NCBI GenBank assembly: GCA_951394405.1
Contig: OX596337.1
Location: 744,001-808,000 of the forward strand
Direction: 5' to 3'
DNA length: 64,000 bases
DNA from: Coprinellus micaceus
Taxonomy: Eukaryota; Basidiomycota; Agaricomycetes; Agaricales; Psathyrellaceae
The notes under the pieces were generated by a model. It searched no databases. It worked only from the letters and a program-made list of their open reading frames with translations, and was not told where the DNA came from. Below are positions 36,630 through 48,408 of the stretch, piece by piece (within the stretch, counting starts at the first letter, position 1; every line of letters begins with the position of its first letter). The translations under genes and the position numbers were made by a program.

Positions 36630-38014
36630 ATGAAGCATGAAGTCAAGGAAGAGACGATGGATCAGATGGACGTACGTTGTGCCATCATGTTGTTGAGCTG
36701 GCACAAGGGGGGCCGTATGTTGATAATCCCTGTACTGTAGACGGAACTGCGTGGAACCCTTGAACCTCGAAAAAGTTCCAGAATTGCAGCGAAGAGGGTT
36801 AAGGTAGTCGTTGACGTTGAAGATTTAAAGCCTCAGTACAGTACGGGCCTGGTGGTGAAGGCTGAAGATGAAGAACCTCAACATGGTACTAGTAGTACTC
36901 CTCCAACGAGCAATAACAAGGCAGCGAAGATGCCTGCCATTAAAGTGGGTCATGTCTTCCTTCGCGCTTCACTCAGGACCACCCTGACTCCGTGGCTGAT
37001 GCTTCCCGTGTGAATAGGACCTGGTGAAGAAGGGGAAGGGTTCCGACCAGAAGATGTTTGGACTGGAGTTACGCTTGAATCGATGGTCAGAGCACAGTAT
37101 CGACCCCAATGGCTTTAACATCGACGAAAGTCTTCGAGGCCTTCGAGACTCAGAGGATGGCTTGGTCTCCAGGGTGTTCCTGGCTAACACATACGGCGGT
37201 AACTCACAACTCGTGCTGCCCCCGATCAGTCCGCAGAAGTATGCAGAGCATGGATTTACGGGAAAGTTCATGTATCTTGGTTGTGACTACCAGCCTTGCG
37301 CCCCAACCGTTCCGGGCTCACCAGGACTCTGGATAAGTGTGGACGTTGATACGTCAGACGACTGGAAGCACGGGATTGTGCGTACCTTTACGAAAGTCCA
37401 GGACCACACACCTCGGCTGTGGCAGTACCAGGGTCAATACAAGCTACGCCGTTCCCGTCCGATCTCTCAAGCGGAGTGGGAGCAACAACCGCCATCAGTG
37501 AGTCCCCCTTCAAGGATAATGTTCAAACGCGGCCTTCTGACGTACCTCCAGCTGCGAAACAAATGGATTTCCGACCTTAAGTCACAGGGCTGGGGCACAA
37601 ACATGCGTGCTCGTATTTACGGCCGAAAGAACCTGGAACCCAACATGACTGAAGATTACATTAAGGATGTCCAGAAGCGGGGCCTCGACAAGGAAATCAC
37701 TAAGGAGGAAATTGCTGTAGCGCTTCAATCTGGACAGGAGGCAAGTCATTGGTTTGGTTTTCCCCTTCCGCTGTCCTGACTCGATACCCCGGTAGAAAAT
37801 GGTAGTTTACACCATGGAATGCGTTGGATATGAAGATAACTTCCAAAGGCACCTTATCGACAAACACTTGGCCAGGGCCCACAAAGCTGAATCGGAGTCA
37901 AACGAGGAGGAACCCCAAGGAAAACGGAAAAGAGGGCAGAAGAAGCCCAAGTTAGAGGAGGCTATATCTCAACCAGCGAAGAAACAGCGTCGGAGGGTCA
38001 AGGTTGAGGCTTAG
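36630..38014 (+). CDS. DUF6697-like protein, copy 3
   Basis: Five exons: 36630-36671, 36741-36944, 37018-37497, 37552-37740 and 37796-38014; 377 residues, all phase 0. The last intron (37741-37795) starts with GCAAGT, a GC-AG intron required by reading frame and by the conserved VVYTMECVGYEDNF that follows. N-terminus MKHEVKEETMDQMD has a VKEE SUMO-like site, and VVKAEDEE is another. Core: NTYGGNS, PGSPGLWI, HGIVRTFTK, LWQYQGQYKLRR, LRNKWI. The tail GKRKRGQKKPK..KKQRRRVKVEA is strongly basic, a probable nuclear localisation signal. Tandem with copy 2; the pair has the same exon plan. Function unknown. Confidence 0.85.
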
Positions 38015-39664
38015 GGATGAGGGTTCGCCGGATGTTCTTAAGCTTCGCATCGTTCCCATATTCACTTCAAGCCAGAGTTTGGATCCTGTTCTTCGACCAG
38101 TTTTTTTTCCATTGTATGAAGCTGCAAGGGCTGACGAAACGTTATTAAGGTTCCCTTTACTGTGCACTATGTAGCTCCCTAGCTATTGACCTTTGGAGTT
38201 CATCGAACGGGAGAATGCCATGGTGCGCAAGAATGGTGGCTTGGCTTGAGAAGTGACAAACCAAAAGCGAATGCCGGTTCAAAAGCGTGGTAACACAGGG
38301 AGGTCTATGCTGAAAGAGTGTCACACCGGGGTGGGCTGAACGCACGTCACGTATAAGTATGTCCGCTTACTCTGCTTTGCGGTGTAGGCCCCGTACTTCA
38401 AGCTTCGGCAAGAACTCTGCCTGCAGACACCGCAATTCCCTGCGGGACCATGCAATTTGCAATCGGATGCTAGTCGAAGGCCAGAGCGAACTCAGCAAGG
38501 ACGATCATCAACTGACGGATTAGGAAGGAGGCCTACCTTTGTTGGATACACCGCAAGGATGCTCGTGATACTGCGCGGTTTCCTTGGTCGTGTGCGGGCT
38601 CCCAGGACTGGTATAGGTTCTGTGTGAATACGCTAGTGGAGTACTGTCGCAGTTTGGGAAGTGCATGACTGACTCCACCCGTGCAAAGTTACAAAGCCGA
38701 GTTGATCTGGCGAGTCCTCGTCAGAGTACGAGTTCATTTGGCCGACGTGATGCTCCTGAAGCCTCGAATGCTCATTTCTTCAACACAGTACCCTTCCACA
38801 TCCTGTAATCACAATCAGGGGGAGGGGATGCCGCATTAGTGCGATGTAGCTGAGAGACAGAATGGCATCGCCCGTTAGATGAGTGGGGATGGGTGTCGCC
38901 CCTAGCCAATGGACCCCGGGGTTAAATGTCGTTCACGATCGCCGACGACATGTCTCCAACGACCGCGCGCAATCACATTCGAATTCCATACCTTGGGTGC
39001 ACCGCACGTTTCTTGCACGCTTGTGCGCCCATCTCGATGGGACGTCGGTCTTTCCGGGGCCATCGCCTTGAGGCGTGCCCACCTTGATAAGCCCAACCGA
39101 AGAGATCATGGGAGAAACGAGGAAAATCATGACCAAAAGGGGAGAAATCGTCGCCGAAACCAGAGACCCAGGGCGAATCACCACACACCGCCGTGGCCCT
39201 TGAGTGCGACAGCACAAAGCCACGCTCTCTTGTTAATTGCGGGCTTGCAGGCTCTTTGACGTCTCAGTTGGGGGCCGAGCAGCCGCCAGGAGTGGGGCAG
39301 GTAGCACGACGCTACCCCGAGTCGGCCGCGTTATATTAATGGAGTGTTAGTGTAACCTGCAAAGATGATAAGTAGTGAGTCAGGAGTCTAACGGAAGTGG
39401 GATCGAGGCGTGGTGAAAGAGGACGCACCTAGTGATAACTTGCCGTACTTACGACAAGCGATCTAAAAATGAGTGGATGTACGAAGTGGTTTATCGGCGG
39501 AGTGAAAATTGCCGGTGAATGGAATAATGCTACAATGATGGACGGGAACGTGTGCGAAGGTCGGCGAGATGACATGAAGGAGGCGTGAAGGAATATGCAT
39601 GTGTAACGAGAGTCAAATAAATTGAGCAAGGAACCGAGAAGAACGGGCTGCATTGAGCGATGAT
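38015..39664. other. gene-poor stretch, 1.65 kb
   Basis: Between DUF6697-like copy 3 and the 765-residue gene. All open frames are short and overlap on both strands without family resemblance. The first part is the 3' untranslated region of copy 3. I looked for tRNA box A/B patterns, inverted terminal repeats and F-box, MYND or DUF6697 remnants and found none convincing. Confidence 0.5.
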
Positions 39665-42112
39665 TCAGTCAACATCTTCCATACCCTCAAACAACGGAGG
39701 CGGCGGCGGAGACTGAGCAGGCACAGGGGCAAGAACCAACGGAGGCACCGCCATCGACGGCGCTTGCGTTGGCGCGGGCTGTGCGTTCGACGTCGAAGGT
39801 GCACTTGGTCCTGCGCCTCCCGAGCCCCCGGCATCCGCCCCACTTCCCGGACCAGGAAAAGGAAATGGCAACGAGAACGAAAAGAACGGAGTCGTATTTC
39901 CCGTTGGTGTGCTCGCCGCAGGGGCAGGTCCTGGCAGTGGTGGTGCTGAAGGCCCTCCAGCTGGGATCAGAGGCGGTGGCAAGTCGTCATCATCGTCCTC
40001 GTCCTCATCAACATCTTCTATGGTTACACTGCGAGGCATAGGCGCAGGTACAATCGATGGTCCTGCCCTTGGTGCGCTCGAAGTTGAAGGTGTCGGTGCA
40101 GCGGGCTGCGAAAATATAGAGGAGCTGGAGGCGCCGGACCTGGCCTTAGTGGCTTTGGCCGCCTTGGCTGCGGCTTGTTTGTCCTTCTCTTTCTTTGCCT
40201 GCCGCATCTTTTTGCTTTGGGTCTTGCAGAAGGCGGATACGCCTTCCAGGGCGTCGCAAATGTGACCTTTGCCTGGACGGTCTGCGAGTCTAAGAGGAAA
40301 ATCAGCACATCGTTAGTACAGAAGCACGGTGAACGTGACGAACCTGTTGACCATTTCTGTTACAACATCCGCTCCGCGCATATATGGCATCATCTCGACT
40401 ACCTTCATGTACGCCTTGGTCGCAGTAGCCGCTCCTCCCTTCATGACAGTCGCCAATTGAGTCCACCCATCAAACCTCTGCTTCAACTTTGGCCTGAAGT
40501 CCTCCCTCAAGTCTTCCATGTCGGGATCTGTCCCTGCCTCCATGTCAATGAAACTCAACAAATCAACTTGATCATCCGCATCATCCACCATCCCAGGCAT
40601 GACGGGCATCCCAGGCATCATAGGGATCCCGAACATCATCGCCGCAAGCGCCATGGGGCCGCCCATCCCCGTCGAGCTGGAGCTCGAGATAGCCCCCGCC
40701 CACGTTTCGATCCTGTCTCGACGGTCTGGGTGCCCGCTTCGCAGTTTCAGGATCTCCATGAGCTCCTTCTTGTGCGTCGATTCGTTGATGCGGGAGAAGG
40801 CACCGCGAACGGCGACTTGGATGGCCAGGATCGTTTCTTCGAGTCCGGTTTCGAGGAGGGAGAGGCCCCGTGCGTGGTACATCGAATCTCCAAGAACACC
40901 TGCAGCGCATTGCAGCGTCACAGCGTCCCGCGGGCGTAGGAGGTACGAGTATTCGTCGAGGAGCGACAAGATCCGCGGTGCGTTGTTCTTCGACACTTCG
41001 ATGTTCAGCGCCCCTGCCAGGTTGTCCGACGAGTTCCCCGCGACCTCGTACAGAATCCCGGACGCGCGCAGCTTCGCCGATGCCCCGTTCAGCGTGATGT
41101 CGAGGATCGTGTCGTACAAAGGCAGGTTCGGCGCCACCGTGAAGATCTCGAACAGAAAGTCCTCGATCATGCCGCGCAGCACCTTGCATTCCTTGTCGAA
41201 CTTGCCCTTCCAGTGCACCGAATGAAAGTCGTTCACCAGCGAAAAGTCGTCGTCGTCCTCCATGTCAGAGTACGTCTCGTCTTCAAGGAAGATGTCTTCC
41301 TCCTCGTCCTCCGCTTCCTCCCTGCCGCTCTTCCTTCCTCCCAGCAACAGTCGCTCGAGAACGGGGAACCCGTAGATGGACTCGAGATCGGCAATGATGT
41401 CCTTGACACGCTTCCGGTCGTCCTTGGAGAGCAGGCACACCGCCAAGTCCCGCCATATCCACAGGAGCAGCCGGTCGACGTTGGGTGGGCCGCGGACTCG
41501 CAGCTTGGTCAGGCACACGCCGTTCTTGTCCTTGATCGTAATGCGGATGGGCATGTTCATGAGCTCACATTTGCATCTGAACAAAGTCAGCACATCCCCT
41601 CAAGCAAAAGCCACGACACTCACCCTCCAGGGGTTGGAGTCGTGTCCAACTGCGCCACCACCTCCGACACGAACACCAGGCACGCGTGAACCTGGGCATA
41701 CTGGACGCGATGCTCGTAGAACGCGCTCCAGACGTCGTTCAGCCAGCTCGTCAGCGATTGGATGATCTCGGACACGATCTCCTCCCGCCTGGATCGGTCC
41801 CCAAACATGGCTGACATTTTGACCTCGCGGTTGAGCAGGTCGAGCAACGCGTTGACCTCCTTCCGCTTCCCCCTCAGGTCGAGCTTGGGGACGTTCTGGT
41901 GCCTTGTGTGGACCTGCAAGGCGGAGGAATAGACCTTTTTGGCGACCTCTTGAGGCAGCTGGTCGAGGACGTCACCCAGGCTCTTCTGCAGCAGTGTTTG
42001 CTGTGCCTCTGGTGGTAGGTCATTGAAGACCTTTGAGAACCTGTTCCCAGTCAAATAGACCCTTCGAACCTATTATCTCAAAGCCTTACCGGGCGCTTAG
42101 TTTCTCGGACAT
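39665..42112 (-). CDS. unrecognised 765-residue protein with Pro-rich tail
   Basis: Four exons: 42112-42090, 42040-41624, 41576-40344 and 40289-39665. Start MSEKLSARFSKVFNDLPPEAQQ was chosen because a 23-base first exon with a GTAAGG donor joins in frame. The first ~560 residues are mainly helical with an acidic loop (EEAEDEEEDIFLEDE, about 41280). A Met/Pro-rich loop (MFGIPMMPGMPVMPGM, near 40600) follows. After it, a conserved-looking short block HICDALEGVSAFCKTQSKKMRQ (written in part) precedes a Lys/Ala-rich helix. The last ~150 residues are low complexity (Pro, Ala, Ser, Gly). The family was not recognised. The ordered body with clean splicing argues for a real, expressed gene. Divergent from the 1074-residue gene. 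Confidence 0.82.
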
Positions 42113-42747
42113 GGACGTTTTGAGCAGGATGTATGCAGTCACGCCGGCGCCAAATGGACCCCTCGGCGCTTGCCGAGAGGTTTGAGCTCCGACAGACCTG
42201 GCTAGGCACCCCGTTCTTCATTCCTTTTCTTCTGCCACCATCCCTGGTGCAGGAATATATGCATATAGGTGAAATTTATGTTCTGTAAATAGAAATCCTC
42301 GTAGCTTACTTGCAGAGCTCCAATTCTCACTCACCAGGTCGCTGGCCGGATCAACAAGAAACCCATAACACCGGAAACCCATCTAGCCAGAATAGGGGCT
42401 TCTACCTTTCGACCGTTGTCGAGGTCAGTGATATACAATAAGCGCTGCAATATTCGCAAATTAATACCAAGAATCGGACGAATGGCTGTGACACGATAGG
42501 CAACGGAGGAAACAGCCTCGCGCCGAGTTCGCGGCTGTTTTGTTCTGGTTTGGGCAGCTCGCTTCTGCCTCGAGGCAGAACAGCTTCCAAACACGGTTGC
42601 CGACCTCGTTGCACATCTGAATGTGGCTTGCAGGACGTTATACACGTTGAAACCGTGTTGTCAGTCTAAAGGGACGACCTCGGTGAGTATCCCTTCGTTA
42701 TCTTTCCGACTGAACCCTCACCTTGCCGCAACCTTGATTTCAGGATA
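42113..42747. other. divergent promoter region
   Basis: About 635 bases between the start codons of the 765- and 1074-residue genes. A minus frame of 104 codons (42645-42331) overlaps the expected promoters and has no family resemblance. I see no other gene. Confidence 0.45.
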
Positions 42748-45700
42748 ATGGCCAGTCAGTCCCCTGTACGAGCAAGACGAACGCAGCCGCTGCCACCCAG
42801 TCAAGGTATGTTGATTTCTTGGGACGTTGCGGCAGCAAGGCTGTCTGTTTTATCGCAAAAGCCCTCTGGAAAAGCTCCAGCGGGCGTCTCGCTTTAATCG
42901 AGAACGACGATCGCCCTACCTTGCTTGATTACATTACGTCTTCTCCTTCAGGGCCTCTCATCTGACATTGCGATTGTAGTAGCAAATATCCACAACATGC
43001 AGCCGAGGGAAACCTCCCGATCGCCTTCTCTTCGAGAGAGGCCCCGAACCTTGAAGGCCCAGTCAATGCCGATGGTGCCCTCAGTCGCACAGATCTACGC
43101 CGCTAACGGCGCTGCGCCACCGAGCGGCAGTCAACAGCAATCGAGCCCGACTATGTCGACCAATAGCGTACCCTCTCGAATGCTTCCCATCCCCCCATCT
43201 GATCAACCACAATCGCACCATGCATCCCAAAGCCTCCACGAAACTGGCTCTGAGCCGCGCATGTCGCCGTCCTCCGGTCCACAGTATCCCCTGCAACAAA
43301 GCCAACTTAACCAGATACACCCCCGAGCCATTCGCCCCGCAACCGCTTTCTTGAAGACTTTCTCCGAGGCATCGATGGAAGAGCACTTGCAGATGACTGA
43401 GGTCTTGGCCGATATCGAGCGACAAGAGCTGCCCATGCCACACCAAGGCCACCAGTCTCTCCCTCCAGGTGTCTATGGGCAGCCTAGGTCCGAGACCCCT
43501 TCACCCCCCAAGAACCCGATCGAGCGTGTTCGTGCAATGGATCGTGCAAGTCCAGACAACCAGGATTTGCAGTCGAGGCGCCAAAGGGAGCTCGCCAGGG
43601 AGAGCCCGAAGGCCAGGGAGCGTCAGCCGACTTCCCCATCCAACGCCGCTTTTATTCAGCAAAACCAGCATTCAGGTGTTCCGACCCCAGAGCGCCGGCA
43701 ATCCCCTAAGCCACCAATTCTTCCCTCGAACGACCAGCAGAGCCAACAGCCTGGTAGTCTCTATGGCCGCGATCTTTACGCGGCGCGTGACGGTGCTGCG
43801 GTCGTTCGGCGACCTGCGAACATCGGCTTGGATCCCCGGTCGAATGGGCCTTACAATAACCAAACCCCTCCTTTACAGTCTATCACGGCAAGGACACCAG
43901 ACCGTGACAGGTCTCTCCCTGTCCAAGAGCACGAAGATGCTGAGGACGAATTCCACCCTAAAGGCCACTGGAAGGACAGCGAACACAACCCTCTCGACCA
44001 GCATCGACTTCCCTCCCCCACCCCCTCGTCCGACCTGAACCCTGATGGCAATGTGCAGCGGTTCGACCGCCCCATTCAGAGTGGACAGCCTACCGATAAC
44101 CGAAATGGGCGTCGCGGCGATGATGGTGGCTCTCAAGCCCCAGTAATCTCCACAACCGACTCTTCAAACCGATACAGTGACGACGATTCGGGCCACGGCA
44201 GCTACACCCCCCGGTCCCCGACCGCCAACCTCCCGGACACCTCTCGTATGCCGGAGAAGTTTTACCAACCCCAGGCCCATAGGTTGTCTCCGAAACATCC
44301 CTCCCGAGTGAAAAGCAGGAACGGTTCCATCGACAGCCTTGGCTTGAGGACAATTGACCCCTCCGTGTTCGACCCCAACTCCCAGCCACTGGCCACGCCT
44401 GCAACATCGAATCCCGAGCGTTCTCCGCGCGTTGATACCCGCCAACCCCAGAATCCCCAGTACCAAGAAGCGCAACACAGGTATCACCCCCAGGTGCTGC
44501 AGCAACAGCAGCAAAGTCAACATCACCAATACGGGCAGCCCAACGGACAGCAGGCGCATCATCCACTGCAACCAAATCGCCCGAACCAACAGGAACCCCC
44601 TACACCCGCCGACTACCACAATGCATATTACGGACAACCACACGTTTACCCTGACGACTTTCAGAACTACAGTGAAGATCCAGCTTCTCTAGCTTACCTC
44701 CACGCGTATCTCGCTTCTCCTCGCCCGGATGCGCCGATTCCGCCAACTCCTCACAGTGCCTCCGCTGCTCCCTCTCCTTCCCCATTCCCGAACGGTTACG
44801 GGGGCAAGGGCATGCCCGCATATGTTCCTGTCATGCCCGTAGGATCGCCCTACCCGTACCCCTTTACCCATGTCCGGCGCAACCCACTCCTCGCCGCTCA
44901 AAGTGCAGCAGGAGCTGGTGGTGCTGGCGCCGGTGCCGGTGCTGGTGGTGCACTCTCCCAGTCCTCCAGCTATGACCCTAACCACCCAGCTGCTATACAA
45001 GAGCAATTGGCCAAGCAATGGCAGATCTACCTCCAGAACCAGGTCAACGGCAATATGACCGACTCGAGTTTCTCCCCCGCAGCAACTCCCTTCCAAGGCG
45101 CGAATTACAACCCGTTCACGTTCTTGCATACCGCTAGGCTCACCCGCCAGGCGCACGATACTATGAGCATCCGCTCTAGCCCCAGCCATGAGCCCATCCC
45201 CTTGCCTGTCGCACCGACCCTTCAGCGAAAGGATACCACTCGGCCGACGATACAGCAACAGCGTACCCAAAGCACTCGCCGCAAGCAACCCGCGCCGCCA
45301 AGGGTCGCGAGTACCCAGCCCAGAGATACCAGCCCCGAGCCGGAATCATCAGGCGAGGAAACGGCTGGAGAATATTCGCATGCGCACACCGAATCTCATT
45401 CGACGTCACAGACCCTCGCCCCGGCGAGAAACGACGACGACGGGTCTTCATCGCCGGCGGGTACATGGAATATTGAGGTGACGAATGCCGACGTAGCTTC
45501 AAAGGATGTGGACTCGGATGATGCTGAGGAGGATTGGCTTGATGAGGACGATGAGGCAGACGATAATGATTTCCTCGACTTCGAATATCATCCCAACTAT
45601 GTTCCCAATTCCGACAAGCGTCGTCGTCGTTGGGAGGTTGGGTGGGAAGGTTTGGTTCAAGCGGTACGTCTGATTTTGCATACACGGGTCACCCCACCCT

Positions 45701-46203
45701 CACCCACGGTTTCCGTACAGTTCCAGAACCTTGATCGCCAAACGGACACCACGATGGTTGTCCTCGCATCCCCACCTCACTCGACCAAGCTCTACTCTAT
45801 TCGATCTCGTTCCATCCGCAGGACCGCTGTCCTTCGCAATTCTACCGCACTAAGGGAGGTTAGATCTGGCTTCAAGCGGCTCGCAGCGCAGCGCAAGAAC
45901 CTCCGCCCTGCTAAACACCAGTCCCTAGAGAAATTGCTCGAGAACCAGAGCATCTCAGGAGATGGCTCTGATGGCAGTACCGAGTCGAGAGCGGAAGATC
46001 TTAGGAAGGCCCTAGGTGTCGCGCTTGACAGCTTGAGCATGCTCAACGGGATGTACGAGATGCGCGAAACCAGGTGGCAGGAGGAAATGAGGAGGATGCA
46101 AGGTGACAAGGAGAAGATGTCTTTGATTTTAAATCAGGTGCTCGGAGGTCTGGCGCCGCATTCACCCTCCGTTAAAGGTGGGGTTCTTGGAAAGGTCGTT
46201 TAG
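42748..46203 (+). CDS. unrecognised 1074-residue low-complexity protein with conserved C-terminus
   Basis: Exons 42748-42805, 42980-45663 and 45721-46203. The first 19 codons join in phase only through the TTGTAG acceptor at 42979, not the more obvious CAG upstream. Residues ~20-840 are Pro/Ser/Gln-rich and look disordered, with Gln runs near 44500 and an Ala/Gly run near 44920. An acidic patch (DSDDAEEDWLDEDDEADD) leads to a short ordered C-terminal region: RRRRWEVGWEGLVQAFQ, LDRQTDTTMVVLASPPHS, a basic helix with Arg/Lys, and a terminal coiled coil (about 46020-46150). The intron at 45664-45720 is stop-free but has good signals. Function unknown; the C-terminal block is the part worth searching with. 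Confidence 0.8.
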
Positions 46204-46635
46204 AGATTCACCATGTTTTGCATAATTTCGCGACGTATAATGTCGTTGTACTATTCTGTTACGGATTCTTTCTTCTTCCCAACGGATAAATCACCACTCT
46301 TTCTTGTACTAGTCTCAGATTCCAAGATGTGTCACTCGTATAAACGCATAAATGATACCGCTATCTACTACGAAGGTTGGGAATCGAGATGTGGATTACA
46401 CAGGGAATCGTACAGTCTGACTACAAGGGACTAAGCCAACGCCGGCTGAGAGTACTTCCGAGTCCCGACCCGGTCCCGTGCGAGTGATGAATCTGCAACC
46501 TGCTGGTTGTATTTTATTTCCTTAAATTCCAATTCCGCCCAACTTCCTCCACTAACCCGCAGCCCGTGTATGCCATGTCAGTCCATGCCTCGGTGAAAAC
46601 GCTCACCAAATCGTCCAGGCGACATACGCGGCAAC
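46204..46635. other. intergenic, no gene seen
   Basis: About 430 bases between the 1074-residue gene and MYND copy 5, both plus. AT-rich in its first part (3' untranslated region). No element recognised. Confidence 0.45.
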
Positions 46636-48074
46636 ATGTCCAGAGTATATGCACCTCCAGTCCCTGATAATGCCGACGAGCTGAGGCGTTCCATCGCCAA
46701 CAATCCAATGTCTCTGGATATCGCGCTGGATTACATCACAAAAACACTCAAGTACACCATGGAGGGTCCAGTCTGCACGAAGAATCTGTTTGTCGCCGTG
46801 TATCGCGTTCAGGATGAGCTCACGCTGCTGTCTCTCCCCAAGAAACTCAAGCTTGCGAAATCACAACCCCAGCTCATCCGCGCAATCATCGGTTTTCTGA
46901 CACGCAAGCGCACGCCTTCCGACTTCGCGAAGCTAGTGGACCACTGTACCCGCCCATGCCGCGAGTGTGGGGAGGAAGACTATCTCGGGCCCCAGCTGCA
47001 GAAGCGCACGGACCTATATGCCTTGACGGGGACCATCTGGCTTTCGATTGAAGTACTGGAGATGGCGCTCGCTGGAATGACAAAAGGCGGGTTCCGCAGT
47101 GTCCACTCTTCCCTATCTGAGGACTCCCAACCCTGGCCTCTCAGCCCGGAGGACTTGTTACCTTTTGGAATCAAAGGCTCCATGAACATGTTAGGGGCTT
47201 GGGCGTCTTCGGAAATCGGGGGCTACAAGATCTGGGCCTTCTCTGCTGCTCTCGCAAGGTTCTACGACCCCTTTGCGGATGCAGCCATTGATGCACCGGA
47301 CTACGACTTCGCCTTCCGTCGCCCCTTGACCGTGCTCACGAACATCATGGACCTGTACGAGAAGCACCCGACAAAGTACCGCGGGGACCCCGGATCCGTA
47401 GAAAGTGCAATTGAGGCGACATTTAGTTTCTGGTACCCTTTGCTCTTCAGGCCTCAGTTCAAGTCTACGGTGAAAGCCGTGGGGTCGATGCTCTGCCCCG
47501 TTCTTCAAAGGGTATCCAGGCTGTTGCCCTCACTTTCGTTTGCCGATGCAAGGCAAAGGCAGCAAATTGAAGATGGGATTGCGACCTTTATTTCGATGGC
47601 AGAGGACGGACAGGAACCTCAACTACAGGTGAACTACATCGCCTCTGCATTTGGGGAGATGGTGACTGCTCGGAAAGGAGGGTGCGGTTGTGCTGTCTGT
47701 CCACTTTCGCACGACGTAGTCCCCGCCCCTCGATGCACTGGGTGTGATGTCGTGAGGTTTTGCAGCCAAGAGGTGCGCTACAACGACGAAATATGGACAC
47801 CCGACACTGACGCTTTACCATACAACAGTGCCAGAAGAAAGCATGGCGTTGTCCTACCCTTCCTCACAAGGACCTTTGTGTGAGGGTCCGCGAGATGAGG
47901 GGTCAGATTGGCGCAGAAGGCTGGTCAAAAATGTGGACTACGGGGTTCACTGACCATCAAATAGAGTCACTCGTGGAGAAGAAGCGCATCGATAAGCTAA
48001 AATTCATCATCATTGGGGACCTCCTCAGGGCGTCCAGGTTTGAGAAAATGGATTCACTCGCCGAATCCAGATAA
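46636..48074 (+). CDS. MYND-finger protein, copy 5
   Basis: Exons 46636-47772 and 47829-48074; 460 residues. The N-terminal body has KLKLAKSQPQLIRA, FLTRKRTPSDF and the signature QPWPLSPEDLLPFG. The finger is GGCGCAVC (C-x4-C counted outer to outer, with an extra Cys), C-x2-C, FC, intron, CQKKAW, H, C, followed by a tail with GWSKMW. A Cys-rich insert CTRPCRECGEE near residue 100, absent from copies 1, 4 and 6, is peculiar to this copy. Tandem with copy 6, 334 bases apart. Most similar to copy 2 by the GGCGC..C finger start and tail. Function unknown. Confidence 0.88.
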
Positions 48075-48408
48075 AGCTCAATCGCCCCAATAACGAATTA
48101 TCTTGTATGCATACAGATTTTAGAACAGGGTGCAGCTGCCCCTCCTTGGTTCTCTCATGTAGGGGCTACTAGTAGACCTGCGGGCGTGTTCTTTGGTTGT
48201 ATTTATACCGATGGGAACGGATTCGTGGTTCAACCCTTGTCACTGTCCTTGGGACGCTTCTTTAGCTCCGCTCATCATCTCGAGAGTCAATCCCCTCCTG
48301 GATTGAGGTCCCTCGCAAAATTTCGGTATGACAGGCAACTTTTTGCAGGAGAGATTGAACTGATGGTAGATCTTCCCAGACCGCTTCAACGGAGATAATC
48401 TTAATACG
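48075..48408. other. intergenic between MYND copies 5 and 6
   Basis: About 330 bases between tandem copies; presumably terminator and promoter. No element recognised. Confidence 0.45.

Noticed and set aside
38883..39259. Overlapping short frames on both strands in the 38-39.6 kb gap
   Set aside because: No family resemblance; overlapping frames on both strands are typical of GC-rich non-coding DNA.
42331..42645. Minus-strand frame of 104 codons in the divergent promoter at 42.1-42.7 kb
   Set aside because: Overlaps the expected promoters of two good gene models and shows no family features.
42951..42952. CAG acceptor at about 42952 for the second exon of the 1074-residue gene
   Set aside because: Joining the first exon there gives an immediate stop; the TTGTAG acceptor at 42979 restores the frame.
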